Source of the DNA: Pseudonocardia abyssalis
Lineage (GTDB): Bacteria; Actinomycetota; Actinomycetes; Mycobacteriales; Pseudonocardiaceae
Direction: 5' to 3'
DNA length: 64,000 bases
Assembly (NCBI RefSeq): GCF_019263705.2
Contig: NZ_JADQDK010000001.1
Location: 3,348,001 to 3,412,000, forward strand
Part shown: one piece after another, positions 40,136 to 49,004 of the stretch
Numbering within the stretch: the stretch's first letter is position 1
How the letters are laid out: each line of letters begins with the position of its first letter
The notes under the pieces: generated by a model
The model's database searches: none
Seen by the model: only the letters and a program-made list of their open reading frames with translations
Told to the model about the DNA's origin: nothing
Made by a program: the position numbers and the translations under genes

Positions 40136-40951
40136 TCAGGCCTTGCGGTAGCGGGCGTCGAACAGGCAGTGGACGCCGAACGCCACCAGCCCCAGCGCGA
40201 GCAGCACCAGCAGCGGCGGCCCGAACGGCTCGTCGGCGAGCGCCTGCAGCCCGGCGTCGAGGGTGGTGGGCGCGGCCGGGTCGTAGCGGACCGCGGCGAT
40301 CACGATCAGCACCCCCGGCACCCCGTAGGCGACGCCGAGGGCCATCCAGCCGACCTGCCCGACCCGGGTGACGAGCGTGGAGCGGCGCAGGCCGGCCCCG
40401 CGCAGGTCGAGCTCGCGCAGGAACGTGTGCTGGACGCCGCGGCGCACCGCGTACGCCGACCCCACGACGACCCCGACGCCCGCTGCCCCCACCAGCCACG
40501 GCCCGCCGGGCCAGCCGAGCACGACGGAGGTGAACGAGGGCCCCGTCGACGGCGCGCCGCCCTTCGCCGCCGTCGACCCCGCCGTCCAGGCCAGCACGCC
40601 GAACAGACCCGCCTCGGCGAGGTTGATCGCGATGCGCAGCGCGCGCTGCCGCGGCGGGCTCCCCCGGTGGGACAGCACCGCCTCCGCGAGCTGCCACACC
40701 ACGAGCGCGACCAGCCCGACCGTGACGACCCACAGCAGCACCAGCCCCGGCCCGGTCGCGGCGACGGCCTGCAGCGCACCCTTCTTGTCGGCGCGCTCGC
40801 GGTCGCCGAACGCGACCTGCACGGCCAGGGCGGCGACCAGCACGTGCACGAACCCGTAGGACACCAGCCCGACGCGGCCGACGGACCGCAGGACGACCCC
40901 GGCACCTTCCGCGGCGTCGTCGTGCGTGACATCAGCGGCGATGTCGGACAT
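40136..40951 (-). CDS. DUF1206 membrane protein
   Basis: A 271-residue membrane protein with six predicted helices in three similar pairs, each opening with R-x-G-x-(V/M)-x-Y/A-G (VGRVGLVSYGFVHVLVAALA, RIAINLAEAGLFGVLAWTAG, RVGQVGWMALGVAYGVPGVL). This is the three-repeat DUF1206 architecture; function unknown. ATG 40951 (MSDIAADV) is used. It ends 25 bp before the methionine-synthase-like gene on the same strand and could be cotranscribed. Confidence 0.87.
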   Translation of the reverse strand: MSDIAADVTHDDAAEGAGVVLRSVGRVGLVSYGFVHVLVAALAVQVAFGDRERADKKGALQAVAATGPGLVLLWVVTVGLVALVVWQLAEAVLSHRGSPPRQRALRIAINLAEAGLFGVLAWTAGSTAAKGGAPSTGPSFTSVVLGWPGGPWLVGAAGVGVVVGSAYAVRRGVQHTFLRELDLRGAGLRRSTLVTRVGQVGWMALGVAYGVPGVLIVIAAVRYDPAAPTTLDAGLQALADEPFGPPLLVLLALGLVAFGVHCLFDARYRKA

Positions 40952-41043
40952 CTCGGACCTCCCGGGGTCGACGCATGGTGGCAGCAGGTGGCGCCGCGAC
41001 GCCACCGTTGGGGGCCGGGTGCGTCCGAACGGCCGCTCGCACG

Positions 41044-41098
41044 TCGCAGTGGGGTGGCTTCACTGCAGTCCCGTTGGAGTGGAGCCACCCCACTGCGA
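41044..41098 (-). terminator. mnmA terminator hairpin
   Basis: Arms TCGCAGTGGGGTGGCT (41044-41059) and its complement ending at 41098, extended inward with mismatches. Located 35 bp past the mnmA stop. It contains GTGGCT like the AAAGCCACT hairpins but otherwise differs. Confidence 0.8.
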
Positions 41099-41133
41099 CC
41101 GAACGGAGCCGGCGGCGCGGGTCGCGGCAGCCG

Positions 41134-42198
41134 TCAGCGGGTGGCGGTGATCCGGGCGCTGCCGCGGACCACGTCACCGTCGTACAGCGCCACGGCCTGG
41201 CCGGGCGCCACTCCGCGCAACGGCTCGCCCAGCTCGACGCGCACGGTGGCGTCGGGGCCGGGGTGCACGACCGCGGGGGCCAGGCCCCCGTGCGCGCGGA
41301 CCTGCACCGTGCACCGGAACGACTCCGCGGGCGCCGTGCCCGAGCTCCACACGGCGGCGACGGCGTCGATCGCGTGCACGTCGAGCGCGTCGGCCGGGCC
41401 CACGCGCACGGTGCCCGAGACCGGCTCGATCCCCAGCACGTACCGCGGGCGGCCGTCGGCGGCGGGGGCGTCGACGCCGAGTCCCTTGCGCTGGCCGACC
41501 GTGAAGCCGTGCACGCCGTCGTGACGACCCAGCTCGACCCCTGAGGAGTCGACGATCGCCCCCGGGCGGGCCCCGATCCGCGCGGTGAGGAACGCGCGGG
41601 TGTCGCCGGAGGGGATGAAGCAGATGTCGTGGCTGTCGGGCTTGTCGGCGACGCGCAGCCCGCGCTCGGCCGCCTCCGCGCGCACCGCGGGCTTGGGCGT
41701 GTCGCCGAGCGGGAACATCGCGTGCCGTAACTGGTGCGCCGTCAGCACCGCGAGGACGTAGGACTGGTCCTTGTCCTCGTCGACGGCCCGGCTGAGCTCG
41801 CCCTGGCGGAGCTGCGCGTAGTGCCCGGTGCAGACGGCGTCGAAGCCCAGCCCCAGCGCGCGGTCCAGCAGCGCCGCAAACTTGATCTTCTCGTTGCAGC
41901 GCAGGCACGGGTTCGGGGTCTCCCCCGCCGCGTAGGAGGCCACGAAGTCGTCGACGACGTCCTCGGTGAAGCGCGCGGCGAAGTCCCAGACGTAGAACGG
42001 GATACCGAGGACGTCGGCGGCGCGGCGCGCGTCGGCGGCGTCCTCCTTGGAACAGCAGCCGCGGGACCCGCCCCGCAGCGCGGCCGGGGTCTCCGACAGC
42101 GCCAGGTGCACCCCGACGACGTCGTGCCCGGCGTCGACGGCGCGGGCGGCGGCCACCGCGGAGTCGACGCCGCCGCTCATCGCCGCGAGGACCCTCAT
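41134..42198 (-). CDS. mnmA: tRNA-specific 2-thiouridylase
   Basis: Thiolates U34 of tRNA-Gln, -Glu and -Lys using sulfur delivered from a cysteine desulfurase. 354 residues: ATP PP-loop [20 protein letters not shown] at residues 5-24, the first catalytic cysteine in [15 protein letters not shown] and the second in [15 protein letters not shown], with the C-terminal barrel. ATG 42198. The cysteine desulfurase gene ends 34 bp upstream on the same strand, so donor and acceptor of sulfur form one operon. Its tRNA-Gln and tRNA-Glu substrates are encoded at 4.3 kb. Confidence 0.96.
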   Translation of the reverse strand: MRVLAAMSGGVDSAVAAARAVDAGHDVVGVHLALSETPAALRGGSRGCCSKEDAADARRAADVLGIPFYVWDFAARFTEDVVDDFVASYAAGETPNPCLRCNEKIKFAALLDRALGLGFDAVCTGHYAQLRQGELSRAVDEDKDQSYVLAVLTAHQLRHAMFPLGDTPKPAVRAEAAERGLRVADKPDSHDICFIPSGDTRAFLTARIGARPGAIVDSSGVELGRHDGVHGFTVGQRKGLGVDAPAADGRPRYVLGIEPVSGTVRVGPADALDVHAIDAVAAVWSSGTAPAESFRCTVQVRAHGGLAPAVVHPGPDATVRVELGEPLRGVAPGQAVALYDGDVVRGSARITATR

Positions 42199-42232
42199 GA
42201 CGGCGCCTCCGCGGGAACGAGCACGTCGGCGG

Positions 42233-43444
42233 TCACCGGGAGATCCCCGCCCGCCGCGCCCGCTCCACGACCTGACCGATCACCGCCGCCACCGCGTCGA
42301 CGTCCTCGGGGCGGGAGGTGTGCCCGAGCGAGAACCGCAGCGACCCGCGCGCGGTGGCCTCGTCGGCCCCCATCGCGAGCAGCACGTGGCTGGGCTGCGC
42401 GACGCCCGCGGTACACGCCGAGCCGGTCGAGCACTCGATGCCGTGCGCGTCGAGCAGCATCAGGAGCGAGTCGCCCTCGCAGCCGGGGAAGGACAGGTGG
42501 GCGTTGCCGGGCAGCCGCGACGGGCCGCCGTCGACGACTCCGGTGCCGGGGTCGCCGTTGAGCGTGGCGTCGCCGATGGTGGCGCGCACCTTGCCGATCA
42601 GGTCGTCGCGCAGGCCGGTGAGCATCGCGGCGCGGCGGGGGGCGTCGGCGACCGACAGCTCGACCGCAGTGGCCAGCCCGACGACGGCCGGGGTGTCGAG
42701 CGTGCCGGAGCGGACGTCGCGCTCCTGGCCGCCCCCGTGCAGCAGCGGCGTCAGCTCGACCGTGCGACCCAGCAGCAACGCACCCGCGCCGTAGGGCCCG
42801 CCCAGCTTGTGCCCGGTGAGCGTGAGCGCGTCGACGCCGGACGCCGCGAAGTCGACCGGCATGATCCCGACGGCCTGCACCGCGTCGGTGTGCAGCGGCA
42901 CGCCGAACTCGTGCGCGACGGCGGCGAGCTCCCGGATCGGGTTGACGGTGCCGACCTCGTTGTTGGCCCACATCACCGACACGAGCGCGACGGTCTCCGG
43001 TGCGTCCGCCAGCGCTGTGCGCAGCGTCTCGGGGAGCACGCGGCCGACGCCGTCGACCGGCAGGAGCTCGACCACCGCACCGGAGTGCTCGGCGAGCCAC
43101 TCCGCGGAGTCCAGGACGGCGTGGTGCTCGATGCCGGGCACCAGTACGCGGACGCGGCGGGGGTCGGCGGCGTGGCGCGACCAGAACAGCCCCTTGACGG
43201 CGAGGTTGTCACTCTCGGTGCCGCCCGTGGTGAGCACGATCTCCGACGGCCGCGCGCCGACCGCGGCGGCGATGCGCTCGCGGGACTCCTCGACGTCGCG
43301 ACGGGCGCGCCGCCCGGCCGAGTGCAGCGACGACGCGTTCCCGGTACGGGACAGCGCCTCGCTCATCGCGGCGACGGCCTCGGGCAGCATCGGCGTGGTC
43401 GCCGCGTGGTCGAGGTAGGTGGAGCCGGCGCTCGGTGGCGTCAC
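42233..43444 (-). CDS. iscS: Cysteine desulfurase
   Basis: PLP enzyme that releases sulfur from cysteine for tRNA thiolation and other uses. 403 residues: [18 protein letters not shown] at the start, the PLP lysine in [19 protein letters not shown] and the catalytic cysteine loop in [20 protein letters not shown]. Start is GTG at 43444. It directly precedes mnmA, the actinobacterial Rv3025c-Rv3024c pair; no iscU or Suf genes are nearby, so a role mainly in tRNA modification is reasonable. Confidence 0.94.
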   Translation of the reverse strand: MTPPSAGSTYLDHAATTPMLPEAVAAMSEALSRTGNASSLHSAGRRARRDVEESRERIAAAVGARPSEIVLTTGGTESDNLAVKGLFWSRHAADPRRVRVLVPGIEHHAVLDSAEWLAEHSGAVVELLPVDGVGRVLPETLRTALADAPETVALVSVMWANNEVGTVNPIRELAAVAHEFGVPLHTDAVQAVGIMPVDFAASGVDALTLTGHKLGGPYGAGALLLGRTVELTPLLHGGGQERDVRSGTLDTPAVVGLATAVELSVADAPRRAAMLTGLRDDLIGKVRATIGDATLNGDPGTGVVDGGPSRLPGNAHLSFPGCEGDSLLMLLDAHGIECSTGSACTAGVAQPSHVLLAMGADEATARGSLRFSLGHTSRPEDVDAVAAVIGQVVERARRAGISR

Positions 43445-43502
43445 GTCACATGGCCTTCCCGTGTCGCTGGGTCGCCCCGAGGATAGTCGCCCGTCCGGGG
43501 AC

Positions 43503-44639
43503 CTACGCGGCGACGGGGACCCTCCGACGGCCGGCCGGGGCCGGGTGGTGCGCCACCCCGGTGACCGAGCCGACGGCCGCGGCCGCCGACGCCGCGAGCG
43601 TCCGGCGGTCGGCTCCGGTCGGATCGAGGTCGGGCAGCACCGTCATCTCGCAGGTCAGGACCGGGGTGCGCAGGACACGACACAGGGAGTCCCACAGGGT
43701 CTGGTCACCGACGAACGCACCCACGGAGGTCGGGACGCCGTCGGGACGTCGGACGACGAACGCGACGGGCCGCACGGGCACGCGGGCGTCGATCGCGGCC
43801 TGGAACGCCGCCCGGCGGAACGTTCCGCCCGCCGCGCCGCACCAGGTCGTGCCCTCGGGGAAGACACCGACGACGGCCCCGTCACGCAGGGCGTCGGCGG
43901 TGCCGGAGACGGTGCGGGGCAGGTCGCGCAGCCCGGCGCGGTCGACGAACAGCGCACCCGTCCGCGCGGCGAGCGCCCCGATCACCGGCCAGTCCCGCAC
44001 CTCGCACTTGGCCTGCAACCGCACGGGACCGGTGGCGAAGAGGGCGAGGACGTCGATCCAGGAGAGATGGTTGGCGACGACGAGCACCCCGCGAGTCGCT
44101 GTTCCAGGGCCCGCGAGTCGCTGATTCCCCGCCCGCGAGTCGCTGTTCCCGCGCCCCCGAGTCGCCGCTCCCCCGCCCGCGAGTCGCGCTCTCCCGGCCC
44201 GCGGATCGCGCCGGCGGGCCGAGCCCTCGAGTCGCCGGCCCCCGGTGACGACCAGCCGCACCCCCGCCGCCCGCAGCGCACCCGCCGCGCAGGCGCGCAG
44301 CCAGGCCCCCCGTGCACGGCCGCGCAGCACCCCCACACCCGTCACCGCGCCGACGAGGACGGCGACCAGCGCCGTCAGCCGGACCGCGAACCGCAGCCGC
44401 CCGACGAACTCGTCGACCGGCGGGAGGCAGGACGGGGTGCACACTGGGACCGGGACCCATGCCCCCGACGGGGCCAGGGCGTGGATGTCGCGACTCGGGG
44501 GCGCGGGAACAGCGACTCGCGGGCCCTGGAACAGCGACTCGCGGGCCGGGAGGGCGCGACTCGCGGGCGGAGGAACAGCGACTCGCGGGCGGGGGTCGAG
44601 GGACTCGGCGGCGGGGATCGGGGGACTCGCGGGGGTCAT
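43503..44639 (-). CDS. 1-acyl-glycerol-3-phosphate/OlsA-type acyltransferase with repeat-coded insertions
   Basis: A PlsC-family acyltransferase read through as 378 residues. The catalytic H-x4-D is in [15 protein letters not shown] and the binding block is [11 protein letters not shown]; a membrane helix ([20 protein letters not shown]) precedes. About 45 residues directly before the H-x4-D block, and about 60 residues at the N-terminus, are translations of 22-bp repeat arrays (patterns DSRAG, RLAG, ATRG in rotation), not family sequence. ATG 44639 overlaps the GNAT stop as ATGA; the family-like part begins near [11 protein letters not shown], so translation might also start further in. With the adjacent OlsB-like gene it may form ornithine or related aminolipids. 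Confidence 0.8.
   Translation of the reverse strand: MTPASPPIPAAESLDPRPRVAVPPPASRALPARESLFQGPRVAVPAPPSRDIHALAPSGAWVPVPVCTPSCLPPVDEFVGRLRFAVRLTALVAVLVGAVTGVGVLRGRARGAWLRACAAGALRAAGVRLVVTGGRRLEGSARRRDPRAGRARLAGGGAATRGRGNSDSRAGNQRLAGPGTATRGVLVVANHLSWIDVLALFATGPVRLQAKCEVRDWPVIGALAARTGALFVDRAGLRDLPRTVSGTADALRDGAVVGVFPEGTTWCGAAGGTFRRAAFQAAIDARVPVRPVAFVVRRPDGVPTSVGAFVGDQTLWDSLCRVLRTPVLTCEMTVLPDLDPTGADRRTLAASAAAAVGSVTGVAHHPAPAGRRRVPVAA
44092..44234. repeat. 22-bp repeat array, CGAGTCG orientation, inside acyltransferase gene
   Basis: Seven units whose core starts at 44092, 44114, 44136, 44158, 44180, 44202 and 44228, that is, exactly 22 bp apart except the last step of 26. Core is CGAGTCG (unit 6 has CGGATCG), flanked by CCCG before and CTGTTCC-like sequence after. 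Because 22 is not divisible by three the repeat is read in all three frames in turn, and the whole insert stays in frame. Confidence 0.92.
44491..44629. repeat. 22-bp repeat array, CGACTCG orientation, start of acyltransferase gene
   Basis: Seven units with cores at 44491, 44513, 44535, 44557, 44579, 44601 and 44623, each step exactly 22 bp. Typical unit starts GCGACTCGCGGGC and carries GGAACA before the next core; the last two cores are GGACTCG. It is the inverted counterpart of the array at 44092 and lies 257 bp from it, so the two can pair into a long stem. It ends 7 bp before the GNAT stop. Confidence 0.92.
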
Positions 44640-45409
44640 GCGTCGGCGCCCACGTGGTCCGCACCCAGGAAGAACCGGGCGTAGCGGGGGTCCATGTGGT
44701 CCAGGCCGAGCAGGACCGGGAAGTCGGCGCAGTCGAAGTCGGGGTCGTGGGCCGGCTCGCCGCACACCCAGGCCCCCAGACGCAGGTAGCCGCGCAGCAG
44801 CGGCGGCAGCGGGGCCCGCCGGGCGGCGACGTCCGCGACCCACGGTGAGCGCGGCGTCACGCGGTAGCGCTCCGGCGAGAGGTGCGAGGCCCTCACCCGC
44901 TCGGCCACCGAGGCGGCTAGCGCGCCCCCGTCGCCCAACGGCACGCTCGCGCACCCGATCAGCCAGCGGTTACCGGTCAGCAGCATGTACCGGGCGATCC
45001 CCGCCCACACGAGGTTGATGACGGCCCCGTCGCGGTGGTCGGGGTGCACGCACGACCGGCCGGTCTCGACGAGCGAGGGGCGCAGCGGATCGAGGGCGTC
45101 GAGAGCGAACTCGCCCTCCGCGTAGAGCCCTCCGGCGGCCGCGGCGCGCAGCGGCGGCAGCATCCGGTAGGTCCCGACGATCTCGCCGGTCGCGTCCTCG
45201 CGGACCACGAGGTGGTCGCAGAAGGCGTCGAACCGGTCGACGTCGACGCCCGGTTCGGGGCAGTGCAGCACGGCCCCGAGCTCCCCGGCGAACACCCGGT
45301 GCCGCAGCCGCTGCGCGGCCCGGACCTCGGCGTCGTCGGTGGTGAGCAGCAGCGAGTAGCGGGAGGCGGCGGCCGGCGGGGTCGCGGCGAGTACCTGCGA
45401 TGCGGTCAC
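44636..45409 (-). CDS. GNAT-type N-acyltransferase (OlsB-like)
   Basis: A 257-residue acyltransferase of the PF13444 type: [17 protein letters not shown] opening, [11 protein letters not shown], and [20 protein letters not shown], which resembles OlsB, the enzyme acylating ornithine with a 3-hydroxyacyl-ACP to lyso-ornithine lipid. The following acyltransferase would be the OlsA partner (4-nt overlap), and the pair corresponds to Rv3027c-Rv3026c. Ornithine-lipid synthesis is inference from family and pairing; other N-acyl amino acids are possible. GTG 45409. A 32-bp perfect palindrome separates its promoter from etfA. Confidence 0.82.
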   Translation of the reverse strand: MTASQVLAATPPAAASRYSLLLTTDDAEVRAAQRLRHRVFAGELGAVLHCPEPGVDVDRFDAFCDHLVVREDATGEIVGTYRMLPPLRAAAAGGLYAEGEFALDALDPLRPSLVETGRSCVHPDHRDGAVINLVWAGIARYMLLTGNRWLIGCASVPLGDGGALAASVAERVRASHLSPERYRVTPRSPWVADVAARRAPLPPLLRGYLRLGAWVCGEPAHDPDFDCADFPVLLGLDHMDPRYARFFLGADHVGADA

Positions 45410-45460
45410 ACCGGTCTTGGTAGCCCCCGGAGGTGGCCCGGGACCCTCCCCCTCATTGCA

Positions 45461-45492
45461 GGAAGGCCACCTTCACGTGAAGGTGGCCTTCC
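45461..45492. terminator. 32-bp perfect palindrome after etfA
   Basis: Sixteen-base arm (GGAAGGCCACCTTCAC) followed without spacer by its exact complement, centre CACGTG, 16 bp past the etfA stop and 51 bp before the GNAT start. Most likely the etfBA terminator; a protein site upstream of the GNAT operon cannot be excluded. Confidence 0.75.
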
Positions 45493-45508
45493 GGTCGTGC
45501 GGCGGGCG

Positions 45509-46453
45509 TCAGGACTTGCGCTTGGCGATCTCGTCCTTGAGCTGCGGGGCGACGGTGAACAGGTCGCCCACGACACCGAAGTCGGCGATCTCGAAGATCG
45601 GCGCCTCGGTGTCCTTGTTGACCGCGATGATCGTCTTCGACGTCTGCATCCCGGCCCGGTGCTGGATCGCGCCGGAGATGCCCAGCGCGATGTAGAGCTG
45701 CGGCGAGACGGTCTTGCCGGTCTGCCCCACCTGGAACTGGTGCGGGTAGTAGCCGGAGTCGACCGCGGCGCGCGAGGCGCCCACGGCGGCACCGAGGGTG
45801 TCGGCCAGGCCCTCGACGACACCGAAGTCGTCGGCCGAGCCCACACCGCGACCACCGGACACGACCACCGAGGCCTCGGTGAGCTCCGGACGGTCACCAC
45901 CGGTGATCGGCTCGCGGCTGGTGACCGACGCGTTGCGCCCGTCGACCGACACCGTGACGGTCTCCTCGGCGCCCGCACCCGCGGCCGCCTCGATCTCGAC
46001 CGAGCCCGGGCGCAGCGTGATCACCGGGTGCTCGGTGTTGGCCTTGGCCTCGGCGACGTACGCGCCACCGAACACCGAGTGCGTGACGCCGTCGCCGGAG
46101 ATCCCGACGACGTCGTTGAGCCACGCGGAGTTCGTGCGCACCGACAGGCGCCCGGCGATCTCCTTGCCGTCGGCGGACACGCCGATCAGCACCGCCGCGG
46201 GCGACGCGGACTCGATCAGCGACGCCAGCACCGACACCTCGGGCGTCAGGAACGCCGCGTCGTCGGTCTCGGCCACGTAGATCTTCTCGGCGCCGTGCTC
46301 CTTGAGCCCGTCGGCCAGCTTCGCCGCGGTGCCCGCGGGCCCGACGACGACCGCGGACGGCTCGCCGAGCGCACGCGCGGCGGTCAGCAGCTCGAACGTC
46401 GACTTCTTGGTCTCACCCTCGAGATGGTCGACGAGGACCAGTACCTCAGCCAT
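45509..46453 (-). CDS. etfA: Electron transfer flavoprotein alpha subunit
   Basis: FAD-carrying subunit of ETF, passing electrons from acyl-CoA dehydrogenases to the membrane. 314 residues, beginning [18 protein letters not shown]; the C-terminal FAD domain has [15 protein letters not shown] and [20 protein letters not shown], both diagnostic. ATG 46453. Second gene of etfB-etfA with a 16-bp gap; orthologue of Rv3028c fixB. Confidence 0.96.
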   Translation of the reverse strand: MAEVLVLVDHLEGETKKSTFELLTAARALGEPSAVVVGPAGTAAKLADGLKEHGAEKIYVAETDDAAFLTPEVSVLASLIESASPAAVLIGVSADGKEIAGRLSVRTNSAWLNDVVGISGDGVTHSVFGGAYVAEAKANTEHPVITLRPGSVEIEAAAGAGAEETVTVSVDGRNASVTSREPITGGDRPELTEASVVVSGGRGVGSADDFGVVEGLADTLGAAVGASRAAVDSGYYPHQFQVGQTGKTVSPQLYIALGISGAIQHRAGMQTSKTIIAVNKDTEAPIFEIADFGVVGDLFTVAPQLKDEIAKRKS

Positions 46454-46469
46454 ATCAGTCTCCCTTTCC

Positions 46470-47255
46470 TCAGATGAGCTTCTGCGACACGAGGAACGCG
46501 GCGATCTTCGAGCCACCGTCGCCCTCGTCCTCGATCTTCTCGCCCGCGCTCTTCGGGGGCTTCGGCGAGGCCGAGGTCACCGTGGTGAGCGCGTTGGCCA
46601 GACCGACCTCGGAGGCGTCGATACCGGCGTCGGCCAGCGTGATCGTGGAGACGGGCTTCTTCTTCGCCGCCATGATCCCCTTGAACGACGGGTACCGCGG
46701 CTCGTTGATCTTCTCGCCGACCGAGATGACGGCGGGCAGCTCGGCCGTCAGGAACGTGACGCCCTCGTCGGTCTCGCGCTTCACCGTGACCGCGGAGCCG
46801 TCGATCGTGATCTCGCGGGCGTGCGTGAGCGCCGGGAGGCCGAGGACGTCGGCGACCATCGCGGGGATCGCGCCGCCGCGGCCGTCGGACGCCTCGTTGC
46901 CGGCGATGACCAGATCCACACCGTCGACGGTGCCGATCGCCTTGGCGAGCGCCTTCGCGGTGGACACCGCGTCCGAGCCGGCGAGTGCGGAGTCGGACAG
47001 GTGCACGGCCTTGTCGGCGCCCATCGACAGCGCCTTGCGGATCGCGTCGGTGGCCCGGTCCGGGCCCATCGTCAGCACGGTGACCTCGGAGCCGTCGTTG
47101 GCCTCCTTGAGGACCAGCGCCGCCTCGACCGCGCGCTCGTTGATCTCATCCAGGACCGCGTCGGTGGCGTCCCGGTCCAGGACCCCGTCCGACGGGTTCA
47201 GCTTGCGTTCGGAGTAGGTGTCGGGCACCTGCTTGACCAGCACGACGATGTTCAT
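46470..47255 (-). CDS. etfB: Electron transfer flavoprotein beta subunit
   Basis: AMP-binding partner of EtfA. 261 residues with NIVVLVKQVPDTYSERKL at the start, the central LVIAGNEASDGRGGAIPAMV and the C-terminal ITLADAGIDASEVGL. ATG 47255. First gene of etfBA, with a promoter-like pair 130 bp upstream (47385-47413). Orthologue of Rv3029c fixA. Confidence 0.96.
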   Translation of the reverse strand: MNIVVLVKQVPDTYSERKLNPSDGVLDRDATDAVLDEINERAVEAALVLKEANDGSEVTVLTMGPDRATDAIRKALSMGADKAVHLSDSALAGSDAVSTAKALAKAIGTVDGVDLVIAGNEASDGRGGAIPAMVADVLGLPALTHAREITIDGSAVTVKRETDEGVTFLTAELPAVISVGEKINEPRYPSFKGIMAAKKKPVSTITLADAGIDASEVGLANALTTVTSASPKPPKSAGEKIEDEGDGGSKIAAFLVSQKLI

Positions 47256-47384
47256 CGGACCTCTTCGACCTCCTGCCGGTGCGGACGCTGCCGCTCGTGG
47301 GTCTCGCGGGGTCGAAAGCCCCACGGATGGAACGACTCTGCCACCCGCTGCCGCCGTCGGGCGCGGCGGGCGGCCCTGCACGTC

Positions 47385-47413
47385 ATTGTTACCGGGCGGT
47401 ATCCCCGCGGCAA
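47385..47413 (-). promoter_or_regulatory. Probable etfBA promoter
   Basis: On the minus strand TTGCCG (47408-47413), 16-nt spacer and TAACAAT (47385-47391) make a good SigA-type promoter. It would give a 5' leader of about 120 nt before etfB. The rest of the 318-bp interval 47256-47573 shows no gene or clear fold. Confidence 0.55.
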
Positions 47414-47573
47414 ACGGACGGCGTGGTGAGGCTGCTCACCGACACCGCCCGACCGGTGACCCGACTCACGACCCGACGTTTCCGCGCGGGACGAACCGGG
47501 CATCCCGTCATCGGATCGGGTGACGGTCCGGCTCGTCCCAGCCGGTCCGCCCCAACGGAAACGGAGCTCCACC

Positions 47574-47747
47574 ATGCCTCTCATGAACCGCCTCCTCGGC
47601 GCCCTGCGCGGTGCGACCAACCCCGGCCACCAGGGCGGCGCCCGCCCGGCCCCCGGCGGTCGGCCCGCAGCCGGCGGACGCAGCGGCGGCCTCGCCGGAC
47701 TCGTGACCTCACTGCTGGGCAACCGCAGCCGCCGTCGCGGCCTGTAG
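47574..47747 (+). CDS. Small basic hypothetical protein
   Basis: A 57-residue frame starting at ATG 47574 behind CGGAG: MPLMNRLLGALRGATNPGHQ, a Gly/Arg/Pro-rich centre, then GGLAGLVTSLLGNRSRRRGL. Two short amphipathic segments flank a flexible middle and the ends are basic. No family recognised. The good ribosome site and clean codon pattern support it, but it is short and GC-rich so could be fortuitous. Confidence 0.5.
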   Translation: MPLMNRLLGALRGATNPGHQGGARPAPGGRPAAGGRSGGLAGLVTSLLGNRSRRRGL

Positions 47748-47923
47748 ACCACCTCCCCGACGGACGGCGCCCGGATCGACCGGGCGCCGTTCGTCGCTCC
47801 GTGTCGCACTCGGCTCTGCCGACCCGCCGCCGGAGCCGATAGGGTCCGCGCGTACCTCCCGGACGTCCCGGACAGGCCGGCGGGGACACCCGCCCGCGGG
47901 GTGCGGGTGAGAGGGGTCCGGCC

Positions 47924-48217
47924 GTGGTGGTGACCGGCTACGACGACCGTCACGGCTGTGGGTACGTCCTCAGCACCGGACCGGACGCCACCGCCCCCAC
48001 CCCTCATTCTCAGGCCGTCACGCACAACGGCCTCACCGTCCGGGCCACCCCCGAGCTGGCCACCGCACTGCGCGACGCACTCGCCCACCGGCCCGTCGCG
48101 CTGCTGGGCTGGTCCGGCCCCGAGGTGCCCCTCACGTTCGACGACCGCGTCATCCTCGCGTGGCTGCGGCACACCGTCGGCGGAGTGCTGACGGTGGCGG
48201 GCGGCCCCGAGCGCTGA
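47924..48217 (+). CDS. Hypothetical protein
   Basis: A 97-residue frame from GTG 47924 (VVTGYDDRHGCGYVLSTGPD), with GLTVRATPELATALRDALAH and VPLTFDDRVILAWLRHTVGG further on. It is soluble and without recognised domain. It lies 21 bp upstream of the methyltransferase gene on the same strand and could be cotranscribed with it. Alternative start codons within the first residues are possible. Confidence 0.55.
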   Translation: MVVTGYDDRHGCGYVLSTGPDATAPTPHSQAVTHNGLTVRATPELATALRDALAHRPVALLGWSGPEVPLTFDDRVILAWLRHTVGGVLTVAGGPER

Positions 48218-48238
48218 GCGTCTGGCACCGTCCCCGTC

Positions 48239-48979
48239 GTGAGCACCCTGCCGCTGACCGGCGAGCGCACCGTCCCCGGCATCGCCGAGGAGAACTACTG
48301 GTTCCGCCGGCACGAAGTGGTCTACGAGGCCCTGCGCGATCGCTGCCGCGGCGCCGTCGTGCTGGAGGCGGGGTGCGGCGAGGGCTACGGCGCCGACCTG
48401 CTGGCCGGGGTCGCGAGCCGCGTCGTCGGGCTCGACTACGACGCCCTGACCGCCACCCACGTCGCCCGCCGCTACCCGCGCGTCGACGTGGCGCGCACCA
48501 ACCTGGTGGCGCTTCCCGTGCGCGACCGGTCGATCGACGCGGTCGTGTCGCTGCAGGTGATCGAGCACCTGTGGGAGCAGGAGCGGTTCCTGCGCGAGTG
48601 CCGGCGCGTGCTGCGCCCGGGCGGCGCGCTGCTGCTCTCGACCCCCAACCGGGTCACCTTCTCCCCCGGCCGCGACACTCCGCTCAACCCGTTCCACACC
48701 CGTGAGCTCTCCGGTGACGAGCTGGCCGGGCTCGTGCGGGGCGCCGGGTTTCCCGACGTCGAGGTGCTGGGACTGCACCACGGACCGCGGCTGCGCGATC
48801 TCGACGCGCGGCACGGCGGGTCGATCGTCGACGCGCAGGTGGCGGTCGTCGTCGACGGGGCGCCGTGGCCGGACGACCTGCGCGCGGACGTCGCGTCGGT
48901 GGGGTGCGCCGACTTCGAGCTGCGTCCCGACGACGTCGACGCGAGCCTCGACCTGCTCGCGATCGCCGTCCGCCCCTGA
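48239..48979 (+). CDS. SAM-dependent methyltransferase of methylglucose polysaccharide locus (Rv3030-like)
   Basis: A 246-residue class I methyltransferase: motif I VVLEAGCGEGYGADLLAG, acidic residue in VVGLDYD, and post-motif DAVVSLQVIEHLWEQERFLR. The start STLPLTGERTVPGIAEENYW and its position before GH57 and GT4 genes match Rv3030, assigned to synthesis of 6-O-methylglucosyl lipopolysaccharides. The acceptor hydroxyl is not deducible. GTG 48239. The GH57 gene begins 25 bp after its stop. Confidence 0.88.
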   Translation: MSTLPLTGERTVPGIAEENYWFRRHEVVYEALRDRCRGAVVLEAGCGEGYGADLLAGVASRVVGLDYDALTATHVARRYPRVDVARTNLVALPVRDRSIDAVVSLQVIEHLWEQERFLRECRRVLRPGGALLLSTPNRVTFSPGRDTPLNPFHTRELSGDELAGLVRGAGFPDVEVLGLHHGPRLRDLDARHGGSIVDAQVAVVVDGAPWPDDLRADVASVGCADFELRPDDVDASLDLLAIAVRP

Positions 48980-49004
48980 GTTCGCGCTCACGTAGCGTGC
49001 GGGG

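Noticed and set aside
44092..44629. Regular 22-bp repeats resembling a CRISPR array
   Set aside because: The periodic units are contiguous, with no 30-40 bp unique spacers, the two arrays are inverted, and they run through a translated gene. No cas genes are present.
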